A stretch of DNA of 64,000 nt. It comes from Rhodanobacter thiooxydans LCS2. GTDB taxonomy: Bacteria; Pseudomonadota; Gammaproteobacteria; Xanthomonadales; Rhodanobacteraceae. The DNA is taken from positions 277,429 to 341,428 of the forward strand of contig NZ_AJXW01000043.1 in NCBI RefSeq assembly GCF_000264375.1. Direction: 5' to 3'. The translations under genes and the position numbers were made by a program. Shown piece by piece: positions 49,989-59,441 of this stretch. Under the pieces are notes generated by a model. It saw nothing but the letters and a program-made list of their open reading frames with translations. It did not search any database and was not told where the DNA came from. The first letter of the stretch is position 1; the number at the start of each line of letters is the position of its first letter.

Positions 49989-50420
49989 TCAGCCCAGCAG
50001 TTTGCCTGCCAGCCCTTCGAGCATGCCGAGGTTGAAGCCGCCGCCAGCTTCCTGCTGCTCTCCCGGTAGCTGGCCGTTCGGCGTCATGTGGTCGACCGCC
50101 TGCGGAAGCATCTTCGACAGGCCGCCCAGCAACGCATTCGGATCCATGCCCAGCTTGCCCGCCGCTTCCTGCACCAGCGACCCGAGGCCGCCGTTCTGCA
50201 GCGCCTGGCCCAGTTGCTCGGCTGACACCGGCTGGTTGGCGCCGGTGCCGACCCACGACTGCACCGCAGTGCCGAGCCCATGCTGTTGCAGCATGCCGAC
50301 CAGGCCCTGCACGCCGCCCGCCTTCTCGATCAGCTGGCCCGCGACGGCAATCAGCGAACCGGCGCCGGCTGGCGCCCCCTGTTGTCCCTGGCCACCGAGC
50401 AAATCATCGAGGAATGACAT
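49989..50420 (-). CDS. YidB/DUF937-family protein
   Basis: 143 residues from the ATG at 50420. The N-terminus M-S-F-L-D-D-L-L-G-G-Q-G, the Gly/Ala-rich helix (L-I-E-K-A-G-G-V-Q-G-L-V-G-M-L) and Q-P-V-S-A-E-Q-L-G-Q-A-L mark DUF937. Function unknown. A monocistronic gene between ppi and the aminotransferase. Confidence 0.85.
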   Translation of the reverse strand: MSFLDDLLGGQGQQGAPAGAGSLIAVAGQLIEKAGGVQGLVGMLQQHGLGTAVQSWVGTGANQPVSAEQLGQALQNGGLGSLVQEAAGKLGMDPNALLGGLSKMLPQAVDHMTPNGQLPGEQQEAGGGFNLGMLEGLAGKLLG

Positions 50421-50532
50421 CGTCGTTCTCCCTGCATGGTGATGGATCGAATATGCGGCGCGGCGATCATAAGCGCCCCGGGAATCCGCCATGACAAGGT
50501 CGCGTGAAAACCCGGCAGAGACGACCACAAAA

Positions 50533-50559
50533 AAACCGCCGGCGGGCGGCCGGCGGTTT
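50533..50559 (-). terminator. Intrinsic terminator of the cyclophilin gene
   Basis: AAACCGCCGGC / GCCGGCGGTTT form an 11-bp stem with a 5-nt loop and are followed on the minus strand by seven Ts. It lies 24 bp after the ppi stop. Confidence 0.9.
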
Positions 50560-50582
50560 CCCTTGGGCACGAAGGCACCCGC

Positions 50583-51092
50583 TCAGCCGCGCCGGTCGAG
50601 CACCGCGTTCCATTCCGCCACGCGGTCGGCCTGCGCCGCCAGCAGCGCGTCGACGTCGCCTTCCACGCTGACCTTCTCGATCGTGTCGCCCTGACGGATC
50701 GCGTTGACCACGTCCATGTCGGCCGCGTCGACCACTTCGCCGAACACGCTGTGCTTGCCATCCAGCCACGGCGTCGGGCCGTGGGTGATGAAGAACTGGC
50801 TGCCGTTGGTGCGCGGGCCGGCATTCGCCATCGACAGCACGCCCGGCTTGTCGTGGCGCAGCGACGGATTGAACTCGTCCTCGAACTTGTAGCCCGGACC
50901 GCCACGGCCGCTGCCCTCGGGGCAACCGCCCTGGATCATGAAGTCGGCGATCACGCGATGGAACGACAGGCCGTCGTAGTAGCCGCGGCGGGCCAGGTTG
51001 ACGAAACTGGCGACGGTGACCGGCGCCTTGTCTTCGTGCAGGCGCAGGTGGATCGGGCCGCGGTTGGTGGTGAAGGTGACGTTGATGGTCAT
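50583..51092 (-). CDS. ppiB: Cyclophilin-type peptidyl-prolyl isomerase
   Basis: 169 residues from the ATG at 51092, no signal peptide, so cytoplasmic (PpiB-like). Cyclophilin motifs are [26 protein letters not shown] and L-D-G-K-H-S-V-F-G. It speeds cis-trans isomerisation of prolyl bonds. Confidence 0.93.
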   Translation of the reverse strand: MTINVTFTTNRGPIHLRLHEDKAPVTVASFVNLARRGYYDGLSFHRVIADFMIQGGCPEGSGRGGPGYKFEDEFNPSLRHDKPGVLSMANAGPRTNGSQFFITHGPTPWLDGKHSVFGEVVDAADMDVVNAIRQGDTIEKVSVEGDVDALLAAQADRVAEWNAVLDRRG

Positions 51093-51168
51093 CGCAAATC
51101 CTTGGGTCTGAAGGCGGCTGCGCGCCGGAGCGCCGGCGCGTGGACGGTCAAGGATAACCCAGCAATAT

Positions 51169-53016
51169 CTATAGACCCAGCGCGGCCCGCTCCAGCGGGC
51201 CGACCCCACGCGGCCGTGCGGCCGGCACCGGCGCGTCGAGCGGCCACGTCGCGCCTTCGTACAGATAGGCCCACAGCCGATCCAGCGCGGCGTAACCATA
51301 CGGCAGCAGCGGCACGTAGTGTTCGCCGAAACCGGGCAGCGCCAGGAACGCGTCGAAGTGCTGCGCGTGCGGCACCTTCCAGTAGATCGGCCGGCGCCCT
51401 TCGTCGCGCAGCCAGGCCACGTAGGGTTCGGAGCTGAACGCGGTCGGCAGCAGGCCGTCGCCGGCGCCATGCAGCACCCACAGCGGCAGGTCCTTGCGCG
51501 GCAGCCGCGCCGCGGTGGCCGCGACCGCGGCGTGCAGCATCTGTGATTCGTGGTCGTCGCCGGTCCACAGCGCGCGCAGGCATTCGCTGCCGATGAGGGT
51601 GGGATCGGTCGAGACGTTCATGCCGCCGAACAGGCCGATGCCATTGCCCGGCGGGATGCCCGAGCCGTCTGCCCACCAGCTGGCCCGCGTCATCGGATCG
51701 GCCACGCCCGGCAGCCCGCCCGCGCCGATCGCCGCGTAGTGAAAACCGCACGGCATGTCGGCGGCGCCGCGGCGCAGGTAGGCCGAGGCGTAGCCCGCGG
51801 CGACCGCCCGCCACAGGTCGAAGGCAGTCGTGCTGGCCGCCGTCTGCATCGCCTCGTCGGTCCAGCCGCGCGCGTGCAGGTATTGCCGCGCCTGTTCCGC
51901 CTGCGCCGCGATGGTGCTGCCGTCGAGCTTGCCCTGCGCGCGCAGGCTGGCGCAGCGGATCGGCCATGCCGGCAACGGCACGCCACGCGGCCCGCGCGCC
52001 AGCGGCACCGGGGCAAAAAGCTCCGCGCTCAGCGCGCATGACAGCCAGATCGCCGCCTCGGTGGCGTAGTCGTACAGCGCGCGACCGCGGTCCTTCACGT
52101 GCACGTTCGGTTCCAGCGCCACCACGCCGGCGAAGAAGTGTTCCTGGTCCAGTCCCGCCGCCTGCAGCACGGCCCCGCCGCCATTGGAAATGCCGACGGC
52201 GATGATCTTCGTGTTCTGTGGCGTGAACGGCGCTTCGCCAGGGAACGCGCGGTCGAGCATGGCCAGCCCGAACTGCGCCGCCTGGATCACGTGGCGGCCC
52301 CAGTCACCTTCCGGGTTGTCGCCCGAATGCGCGTGCTTGATCGCGATGCCCGCGCTGGACGATGCCGGCGGCGGCTGGAACTCCAGTTCCGCCTCGCCGC
52401 GCTTCACGCGACGGCCGTCCAGCGCCACGCCGCTGTCGTCGGCGTAATCGAAGTAACCCGCGCCAGTGCCCTTGTCGGTGTACGCCACCGCGCAGCCGTG
52501 CGGTAGACCCCACGCGCCGGCCAGCGCGATCGCGCCGTAGATACCGCGCGAACCGGACGAGGCGGTCACCACCAGGCAACGCTTCTGCCGGTCGAAATTG
52601 TCCGGCAACTGCAGCAGCACGCGATGCGGCGAACGGGCGCCGGGGATGCGCGCGAACGTCTGGTACTCGCGCCCCGGCACGTCCGGCACGCCGCCGTAGA
52701 CAGTGCCGTAGCCGCCGAGCGGGCCGAGATCGGCGATGCCTTTCCAACTGGTCTGGATGGCGCGCCGGCGCAGTTCCACCGCGTCTGGGTCCAGCGGGTT
52801 GGCGAACGGCGATGGCGCACTGGCCAGACCCGCCAGGCCCAGGCCTGCACTCAGCAGGTCGTCATGGCCGCGATGCCCGGTCACCCGCACGTCGCCGTAA
52901 TCGACCTCATGCATGACAGACTCCTTCCTCGTCCCCTGGCTGGCACAGGCCGACAGCATGACCGATACCAGCGCGGACAAGAACAGCGGCAGCGAAATGC
53001 GCACGGATTTCTTCAT
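51169..53016 (-). CDS. D-(-)-3-hydroxybutyrate oligomer hydrolase, lipoprotein
   Basis: 615 residues. A lipoprotein signal with lipobox L-S-A-C (Cys24). The alpha/beta-hydrolase nucleophile is Ser277 in G-I-S-N-G. The 3HB-oligomer hydrolase family is recognisable by Y-D-Y-A-T-E-A-A and the long C-terminal half. It cuts oligomers of 3-hydroxybutyrate to monomers, the step after extracellular PHB depolymerase; a depolymerase-like gene lies 7 kb away. It is divergent from the response regulator gene with a 95-bp gap. Confidence 0.9.
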   Translation of the reverse strand: MKKSVRISLPLFLSALVSVMLSACASQGTRKESVMHEVDYGDVRVTGHRGHDDLLSAGLGLAGLASAPSPFANPLDPDAVELRRRAIQTSWKGIADLGPLGGYGTVYGGVPDVPGREYQTFARIPGARSPHRVLLQLPDNFDRQKRCLVVTASSGSRGIYGAIALAGAWGLPHGCAVAYTDKGTGAGYFDYADDSGVALDGRRVKRGEAELEFQPPPASSSAGIAIKHAHSGDNPEGDWGRHVIQAAQFGLAMLDRAFPGEAPFTPQNTKIIAVGISNGGGAVLQAAGLDQEHFFAGVVALEPNVHVKDRGRALYDYATEAAIWLSCALSAELFAPVPLARGPRGVPLPAWPIRCASLRAQGKLDGSTIAAQAEQARQYLHARGWTDEAMQTAASTTAFDLWRAVAAGYASAYLRRGAADMPCGFHYAAIGAGGLPGVADPMTRASWWADGSGIPPGNGIGLFGGMNVSTDPTLIGSECLRALWTGDDHESQMLHAAVAATAARLPRKDLPLWVLHGAGDGLLPTAFSSEPYVAWLRDEGRRPIYWKVPHAQHFDAFLALPGFGEHYVPLLPYGYAALDRLWAYLYEGATWPLDAPVPAARPRGVGPLERAALGL

Positions 53017-53111
53017 CCAGCCACCATAACAAGTGCACCGGCGGCCGCCATCGTACGAAAGTCCACGCGCCGAACTCGACGCGGTCGCCGCGGCCCGCTA
53101 ACGTCAACCCC

Positions 53112-53771
53112 ATGACGAAGCTGCTGATCGCCGACGACCACCCGCTGTTTCGCGCCGCGCTGCGTCTGGCGGCCGGCGAGAACCTCGATGATTGCAGCGT
53201 GCGCGAGGCGGCCGACCTGCCCGGGGTACTCGCCGGGCTGGCCGCCGAGCCGGATACGGACCTGGTCCTGCTCGACCTGCACATGCCTGGCAGCCAGGGC
53301 TTGTCCGGCTTGGCCGCACTGCGCGGCCAGCACCCCGGCGTCGCCGTGCTGGTGGTGTCCGCCCACGACGACCCGCGCATCGTGCGCCGCGTGCTCGACC
53401 ACGGCGCCGCCGGCTTCATCCCCAAGAGCGCCAGCCCCGCCGAGATCGGCGTGGCGATCCGCAGCGTGCTCGACTGCGGCAGCTGGCTGCCACCCGGACT
53501 GGCCGAAGCCGTCGCCGCCCTGCCCGTCAACCCGGCCGACGCCGACCTCGCCAGTCGCCTCGCCCGCCTCACCGAGCAGCAGTCCCGAGTGCTCGCCTTG
53601 CTGGCCGAGGGACTGCTCAACAAGCAGATCGCCGATCAGCTCGGCATCCAGGAACGCACGGTGAAAGCGCACGTCACGGCGATCTTCGAAAAGCTCAAGG
53701 TGCGCAATCGAACCCAGGCGGGAATGGTGCTGCGGGCGCTGGAGCTGGGGGAGCCGGCAAGAACGGCATGA
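53112..53771 (+). CDS. NarL/LuxR-type response regulator (CrbR/ErdR-like)
   Basis: 219 residues. Receiver domain with D8-D9, phospho-acceptor D55 in L-L-D-L-H-M-P-G and Lys105 region (I-P-K-S-A). The LuxR helix-turn-helix is at 150-200 (L-T-E-Q-Q-S-R-V-L...N-K-Q-I-A-D-Q-L-G-I-Q-E-R-T-V-K). The nearby SLC5-type hybrid kinase suggests it is the CrbR/ErdR partner controlling acyl-CoA synthetase genes; inferred from context. Confidence 0.9.
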   Translation: MTKLLIADDHPLFRAALRLAAGENLDDCSVREAADLPGVLAGLAAEPDTDLVLLDLHMPGSQGLSGLAALRGQHPGVAVLVVSAHDDPRIVRRVLDHGAAGFIPKSASPAEIGVAIRSVLDCGSWLPPGLAEAVAALPVNPADADLASRLARLTEQQSRVLALLAEGLLNKQIADQLGIQERTVKAHVTAIFEKLKVRNRTQAGMVLRALELGEPARTA

Positions 53772-53860
53772 GCCTCCGACCGCCTGACGTCCAACTCCGT
53801 GCCTGGGCCGCTCCGCCAGACCTGGCAGCCTGCATGCCCGTGCGATATCCAGCCGAGTTG

Positions 53861-53874
53861 TTGATGCGGATCAA
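53861..53874 (+). promoter_or_regulatory. FNR/ANR box upstream of cytochrome c peroxidase
   Basis: TTGATGCGGATCAA is a perfect match to TTGAT-N4-ATCAA. It lies 180 bp before the peroxidase start. Such peroxidases are induced at low oxygen by FNR/ANR in pseudomonads, so it fits, although a long leader would be needed. The 282-bp region 53772-54053 shows no other gene. Confidence 0.7.
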
Positions 53875-54053
53875 CTAGGCGCGGTCCGGGCAGCGCGATC
53901 ATCCTGCGGCATGTGGCGGAAACCGTCCCCCGCGAGCGGTTGTCGACCATGCTGCGGGCCGGCCCTGGATGGCGCTCTGTCCCGGCACGGCATCCATGGA
54001 TGCCACACACATTCCACGCGGGTCATCGCGCAAGCGAGCAAGGAGGTTTCTCC

Positions 54054-55094
54054 ATGTACTCGAAAGCGGTCGCATCCCTGATTGTCCTTGCTTGCTGTGC
54101 ACCAGGCGCGGCCTGGTCGCAGTCGGCCTTGATGAAACAGGCACAGGGACTGTTCAAGCCGATACCCGCCAGTGCGCCGTCGCTACCGGGCAATGATTCG
54201 ACACCCGCCAAGCTGGCCCTTGGCAAAATGCTCTACTTCGAGCCCCGTCTCTCCGAAAGCCACATCATCAGCTGCAATTCCTGCCACATGGTCGGCATGG
54301 GTGGCGTCGACCTGCAGGAAACCTCGCTGGGCCATCGCTGGCAGCATGGCGGGCGCAACGCACCCACCGTCTACAACGCCGTGTTCGATGTCGCGCAATT
54401 CTGGGATGGAAGGGCGAAGGATCTCGAACAACAGGCCGGCGGACCGCTGGTCAATCCGGTCGAAATGGGCACCACGGAAACGCACGTCGTCGAGCAACTC
54501 AAAGGCATTCCAGGCTATGCCACCGCGTTTGCCAAGGCCTATCCCGGCGCGTCCGACCCGATCACGCTCGACAACGTTCGCAAAGCCATCGCTGTGTTCG
54601 AGGCGACATTGATCACGCCCCATGCGCCGTTCGACCGCTACCTCGGCGGCGACGACAAAGCGCTCGATGCCGTTCAGAAAGAGGGATTGGCGCTGTTCAT
54701 CAGCAAGGGCTGCGCCGCCTGCCATAACGGCGTCAACATCGGTGGCGGCATGTACGCCCCGTTCGGCGTCGTCGAGCGCCCCGGCGCCGAGATTCTGCCG
54801 CCGGGCGACAAGGGGCGTTTCACGGTGACCAAGACCGTCAGCGACGAATACGTATTCCGGGTGCCCTCGCTGCGCAACATCACCCTTACCGCTCCCTATT
54901 TCCACACTGGCAAGGTCTGGGATCTGCGGCAGGCGATTGCGATCATGGGGAGCAGCCAGCTTGGCGCCACGCTGACCGACGACGAGGTTGGGAAAATCCA
55001 GACTTTCCTTGGCGCACTGACCGGCGAGCAGCCTGTTGTCACACTGCCGATCCTGCCGCCGAGTGTGGCAACGACCCCGCGACCCAAGCCGTAG
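54054..55094 (+). CDS. Dihaem cytochrome c peroxidase
   Basis: 346 residues from the ATG at 54054 with AGGAGG 8 nt upstream. A Sec signal (1-23, A-W-S-Q) is followed by two c-haem sites, C74-x-x-C77-H78 and C220-x-x-C223-H224. M-G-x-x-E-T-H and W-D-G-R support the family. It reduces H2O2 to water in the periplasm using cytochrome c. It lies between the response regulator and kinase genes. Confidence 0.93.
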   Translation: MYSKAVASLIVLACCAPGAAWSQSALMKQAQGLFKPIPASAPSLPGNDSTPAKLALGKMLYFEPRLSESHIISCNSCHMVGMGGVDLQETSLGHRWQHGGRNAPTVYNAVFDVAQFWDGRAKDLEQQAGGPLVNPVEMGTTETHVVEQLKGIPGYATAFAKAYPGASDPITLDNVRKAIAVFEATLITPHAPFDRYLGGDDKALDAVQKEGLALFISKGCAACHNGVNIGGGMYAPFGVVERPGAEILPPGDKGRFTVTKTVSDEYVFRVPSLRNITLTAPYFHTGKVWDLRQAIAIMGSSQLGATLTDDEVGKIQTFLGALTGEQPVVTLPILPPSVATTPRPKP

Positions 55095-55171
55095 GTAGAG
55101 CTCGGGATGCATGCGGGGGCATCGCCCAGCGCAGCCACGGAGCAATCCCGCCTGGGCCGCGGCGCCTGCCG

Positions 55172-58100
55172 TCACGACCGCGGCAGGCCGGCCGCAACCC
55201 GCTGCAGAACCTGCCGCAACGCCAGCGGCTTGAGCGGCTTGTAGAGCACGCTGATGCCGGCTTCCAGCAACCGCTGGCGCAGCTCACCGTCGCGGTCGGC
55301 GGTGAGCATCACGGTCGGCACGTCGGCGTGCCGCGCACGCAGCAGTTCCCACGCCTCCAGCCCGGTCTGGCCGCCGTCGAGGTGGAAATCGAGGATGTGC
55401 AGATCCGGCCGCCACGGTGCCGCCAGCGCCTGCGCGGAGTTACGTGCTGCATGCACGTGCCAGCCCCAACTGGTCAGCAGACTGCCGAGCGCGGCGAGCG
55501 CGGCCGGCTCGTTGTCCAGCACCAACGCGCGGCCAGCCGGCAGCGAGCGCGGCGTGTCGACGATCGGCGGCAGCCGGATGGCCGCGCGCGCCAACGGCAC
55601 GTCGAGATGGAACACGCTGCCTCGGCCAGGCCAGGAACGCAGCCCGAGCGGATGGCCGAGCAGGTCGGCCATGCGCTGCGCGATCGACAGGCCCAGCCCG
55701 AGCCCTTGTCCGCCCGCCGTGCTGCCGCGACGGAACTCCTGGAAGATCAACTGCTGCTCTTCGGACGCAATGCCGGGACCGGTGTCCCACACCTCGACGC
55801 GCAGCAGCGCGCCATGCCGGCGCACGCCCAGCAGCACGCGGCCATGCTCGGTATAGCGCAACGCGTTGGACAGGAAGTTCTGCAGCACCCGGCGCAGCAG
55901 CTGCGGATCGGAACGCACCCAGGCACGCGTGCCGACCACGTCCAACCGCACGCCGCGGTCGAGCGCGATCGCGCGGAATTCCGCAGCCAGCGGATCGAGT
56001 ATCTCGGCCAGCGCGAATGCGCGCGGTTGCGGATGCAGGCGGCCGCCCTCGAGCCGGGCCACGTCGAGCAGGCCGGTGAGCAGGCCTTCGGTGGCGGCCA
56101 GCGCGCCGTTGAGGTGCTGCGCGGTGGCCGCATCCCCGTCGCGCTCGGTGAGCGAGTGGGCGAACAGCTGCGCCGCATGCAGCGGCTGCATCAGGTCGTG
56201 GCTGACCGCGGTGAGGAAGCGGCTCTTCGACGCATTCGCCGCCTGCGCCTCGGCCGAGGCCGCGGCCAGTTCGCGGGTGCGTTCCTCCACCCGCAGCTCC
56301 AGCGTCTCATTGACGCGCTTCAGCGCGGCCTCAGCTTGACGGAACGCGGTGACGTCGGTGAAGGTGGCCACGAAGCCGCCGTCGGGCATCGGGTTACCGC
56401 GGATCTCGACGATGGTGTCGCCGGGGAAACGCCGCTCGGACAGATGCCGCGTGCCGGCCCGCATGTGCGCCAGCCGCCGCTGCACGCGCGCATCCGTTTC
56501 GCCGGGACCGAGCATGCCGGCGTCGATGTTGTGGCGGGTCAGTTCGGCCACCGGGCGGCCTACCTGCAGCAGTTCGGGCGGGTAGTCGAACAGTTGTGCA
56601 TACGGGGTGTTCCAGGCGACCAGGCGCAGTTCGGCGTCGACCACGCAAATGCCCTGGCTCATGTTCTCCAGCGCCGCCTCCAGCACGCGCTGGTTGAAGC
56701 GCAGGTCCTGCGCCGCCTCGCCGACGATCGCCACTACCGTGTCCAGGTCGTCGCGGCCCTGCCGGTGCACCACCTCCAGCAGCAATCGCGCCGAGGCAGC
56801 GCCGATCACCGCAGCCAGCTCGTGCTCGACCTCGGCGACCCGCGCACTGCCGGCAGGCCCCGCAGCGGGCGCGTTGGCAAACAGGTGATCGACCCGCTCC
56901 GACGGCAGGAAGCGCATCGCCAGCGCGCGCAACTCGACCAGGCCGACATCGCCTACGCTGACCACACGCGCCGCCCTGCCGAAGCGCGAGCCGGCCACCG
57001 CCAGCATCACCACGATGTTGGCCAGCAGGCTCACCACCACGGCACGGCCCAGCCGGTTCCAGTTGCCGAGCCCGAGCAGATCGTCCGGCGCCAGCCAGTG
57101 CAGACCGAACGGTCCACCACGCAGCCATGCCGGCGCGACCGGCAACAGGGTCGGCAGCACCGCATAAACCCACACCAGGGTACCGGCGGTGAGCCCGGCC
57201 ATCACCGCACGCGAGCCCAGCTGCGGCCGGTACACCGCTGCCAACAGCGCCGGGGTGAGCCCGGCCAGCGCGGAGAATGAGATCGCGCCGATGTCGGCCA
57301 GCGCCTCGTTGCGCGCCAGCACGCGGCTGTACGCCCACGCCAGCAGGATCAGCACCAGGATCGCCACGCGCCGGTGGTTCAGCAGCTCGCCGCGCAGGTC
57401 GCCGTGTTCGTCGCGCCCCCAGCCGGCGCGCACGCGCAGCGGCGCGATGAAATGGTTGACCACCATCAGGCTCAACGCCAGCGTGGCGATCACCACCATG
57501 CTGGTGGCCGCGCTCAGGCCACCCAGAAACGCGACCAACGCCAGGCCATGCTCGCCGCGCGCCAGCGGCAACGCCAGCACGTACATGTCCGACGACACCC
57601 CGCTCGACCCCAGCCACGCATCGCCCAGCCGCGCCAACGGCAGGATCGGCAGCGAGATCAGCAGCAGATACAGCGGGAACAGCCAGCGCGCGGTGCGCAG
57701 CTGCCCGTCGTCGCGACACTCCACGATGCCCGCGTAGAACTGGTGCGGCATGGTGAACATCGCCAGCGCGCCGAGCAGGATCAGCGCCGGGAAACCGCCG
57801 CTGTCCGGCGGCGGCGGCACGTAGTTCGGCAAGCCTGTCGGCAAGGCGGTGAACAGCAACGTGCCCAGCGCCAGCATGGCGCCGAGCTTGAACAGCGACT
57901 CGAACGCCATCGCCAGCACCAGGCCGCGGTTGTGCGCCATAGTCGACGCCCGCCGCGTGCCGAACAGCATCGCGAACAACGCCATCAGCAACGCCACGTA
58001 CAGCGCACTGTCCTGCCACGGACTGGATTCGGCCAGTTGGCCGTGGCTGAGGATGCCGTAGCTCATCGCCACCGCTTTCAGCTGCAGCGCGATGTACGGC

Positions 58101-58480
58101 ACGATGCCGATCACCACCACCGCGGTGACCAGCGCCGCCAGCCCGGAATGCCGCCCCAGCCGTACCGCGATCAGGTCGGCCAGCGAGCCGGCGTTGTATT
58201 CGCGTACCAGTTGCACCAGCCGGCCGAGGAACTTCAGCGCGAACAGATACATCAGGATCGCCCCGACAAACGTCGGCGGCAGCCACCAGCCCGAACGGCT
58301 GGCCTGGGTCACCGTGCCGTAGAACGTCCACGAGGTGCAGTGGATCGCCAGCGACAGCGCGTACACGATCGCCCAGCGCTTCTCGAACAGTTGCGGCCGC
58401 CGCTCGCCGAGCAGGGCCACGCCGAACAGCAGGCCGAGCCAGCACAGCGCCGCGATGGCGATGACGCTGGCGCTCAGCAT
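55172..58480 (-). CDS. SLC5-transporter-like hybrid histidine kinase (CrbS/MxtR-type)
   Basis: 1102 residues from the ATG at 58480; a GTG at 58504 would add 8. The first half (about 1-520) is a sodium:solute-symporter-like domain with about 12-13 membrane helices. A region resembling STAC and a PAS domain (about 600-730) follow. The HisKA His761 is in V-S-H-D-L-M-Q-P-L, and the ATPase has N872, D899-T-G-P-G and G-L-G-L-G-L. A C-terminal receiver has phospho-Asp1031 (I-L-D-F-H-L-D) and Lys1081. CrbS/MxtR proteins of Vibrio and Pseudomonas have this layout and control acetate utilisation. The promoter side is occupied by the giant palindrome. Confidence 0.9.
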   Translation of the reverse strand: MLSASVIAIAALCWLGLLFGVALLGERRPQLFEKRWAIVYALSLAIHCTSWTFYGTVTQASRSGWWLPPTFVGAILMYLFALKFLGRLVQLVREYNAGSLADLIAVRLGRHSGLAALVTAVVVIGIVPYIALQLKAVAMSYGILSHGQLAESSPWQDSALYVALLMALFAMLFGTRRASTMAHNRGLVLAMAFESLFKLGAMLALGTLLFTALPTGLPNYVPPPPDSGGFPALILLGALAMFTMPHQFYAGIVECRDDGQLRTARWLFPLYLLLISLPILPLARLGDAWLGSSGVSSDMYVLALPLARGEHGLALVAFLGGLSAATSMVVIATLALSLMVVNHFIAPLRVRAGWGRDEHGDLRGELLNHRRVAILVLILLAWAYSRVLARNEALADIGAISFSALAGLTPALLAAVYRPQLGSRAVMAGLTAGTLVWVYAVLPTLLPVAPAWLRGGPFGLHWLAPDDLLGLGNWNRLGRAVVVSLLANIVVMLAVAGSRFGRAARVVSVGDVGLVELRALAMRFLPSERVDHLFANAPAAGPAGSARVAEVEHELAAVIGAASARLLLEVVHRQGRDDLDTVVAIVGEAAQDLRFNQRVLEAALENMSQGICVVDAELRLVAWNTPYAQLFDYPPELLQVGRPVAELTRHNIDAGMLGPGETDARVQRRLAHMRAGTRHLSERRFPGDTIVEIRGNPMPDGGFVATFTDVTAFRQAEAALKRVNETLELRVEERTRELAAASAEAQAANASKSRFLTAVSHDLMQPLHAAQLFAHSLTERDGDAATAQHLNGALAATEGLLTGLLDVARLEGGRLHPQPRAFALAEILDPLAAEFRAIALDRGVRLDVVGTRAWVRSDPQLLRRVLQNFLSNALRYTEHGRVLLGVRRHGALLRVEVWDTGPGIASEEQQLIFQEFRRGSTAGGQGLGLGLSIAQRMADLLGHPLGLRSWPGRGSVFHLDVPLARAAIRLPPIVDTPRSLPAGRALVLDNEPAALAALGSLLTSWGWHVHAARNSAQALAAPWRPDLHILDFHLDGGQTGLEAWELLRARHADVPTVMLTADRDGELRQRLLEAGISVLYKPLKPLALRQVLQRVAAGLPRS

Positions 58481-58574
58481 GGACGCCGCCTTGATGGCGG
58501 GCACGGCTCCAGCCGCAAAGCCGCGCTCGCGCCGCGCCGCTCCATCAAAGCGAAACGCCTTCGCCCTCCCGCGC

Positions 58575-59411
58575 CTGTAGGAGCGCGCCCTGTGCGCGAT
58601 GCTCTTTCTGCATTCAGAGCGAAGAGCGGTCGATCGCCTGCGGCGACCGAGTCACTTTTCTCTTGCGTGGCCAAGAGAAAAGTAACCAAAAGAGAAGGCC
58701 ACCCCGCTTGGCGCTTGCCGGGCATCGGGCAACCGCTCCCGCGTTGCCTCAACTCGGACATCCATGCCCTCGCCGTGCCCGGCAAGTCCGTGAGTCGGGG
58801 CCGGGCTTTTTGAGCGGGCATCCTGCCCGCGCGAAAAGGAGCCGACATCCCTGTCGGCTCCCGCTTCGCGGCCTGTCGACCCCGACTCACCGCCGCGCAA
58901 GGGACCCCGGGTAGAGCAGCGGGCCATCGTGGCCCGCACTCGATGATGAAGCCGAAAAGCCAAAGCCACGGCAAAGCGTCGCTTTGCCGTGGCTTTGCTC
59001 CTGCTCCCGATCTGGCTCCTCTGAAGAGTGCGCGCAGGATGCGCGCTGCTCTACCGGGGGCCCCTCTGCAGCGGCGGCCGGGCGGAGGAAAGCCCGCAGG
59101 GTGGTTCGCATGGATGCGAACCAGTTTGTCATCAGGGCAGGATGCCCTGTCGACAAACCCCGTAGCCCGACCGCGAACTTTCCGGGCACGGCGAGAGCAT
59201 GGATGCCCGAGTTGAGGCAACGCAGGAGCGGTTGCCCGATGCCCGGAAAGCGCGGAAGCGGGGTGGCCTTTCTCTTTGGTTACTTTCTCTTTGGCCACGC
59301 AAAGAGAACGTAACTCGGCTGCCGTAGGCAGACGAAAGCTCTTGCTTCTGGAGCTTTTCGCTCTGAAGGCGGCAAGAGCAAGAGCATCGCGCACAGGGTG
59401 CGCTCCTACAG
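58575..59411. repeat. Giant imperfect palindrome (837 bp) of nested inverted repeats
   Basis: The left end (58575, CTGTAGGAGCGCGCCCTGTG...) and right end (59411, reverse complement) match, and homology between the arms continues inward. Examples are G-T-A-A-C-C-A-A-A-x-G-A-G-A, GGCCACCCCGCTT, CGGGCATCGGGCAACCGCTC, GTTGCCTCAACTCGG and CTCGCCGTGCCCGG in both arms, and GGTAGAGCAGCG near the middle. The centre has a perfect 17-bp hairpin at 58961-58997 (CAAAGCCACGGCAAAGC). Sub-palindromes in the arms differ in sequence but keep pairing (for example GGCCATCGTGGCC against GCGCATCCTGCGC). It fills the gap between the kinase start and the depolymerase stop, has no credible gene, and its ends match the repeat at 21470-21540. 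Confidence 0.88.
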
Positions 59412-59441
59412 AAAAGCAAAAGCGCCGACGGCGCGCCGCCA

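Noticed and set aside
53913..54053. N-terminal extension of the cytochrome c peroxidase
   Set aside because: An AGGAGG site and a clean signal peptide place the start at 54054.
58600..59400. Several apparent open frames within the giant palindrome
   Set aside because: Frames occur on both strands and mirror each other through the palindrome; no conserved domain or ribosome site.
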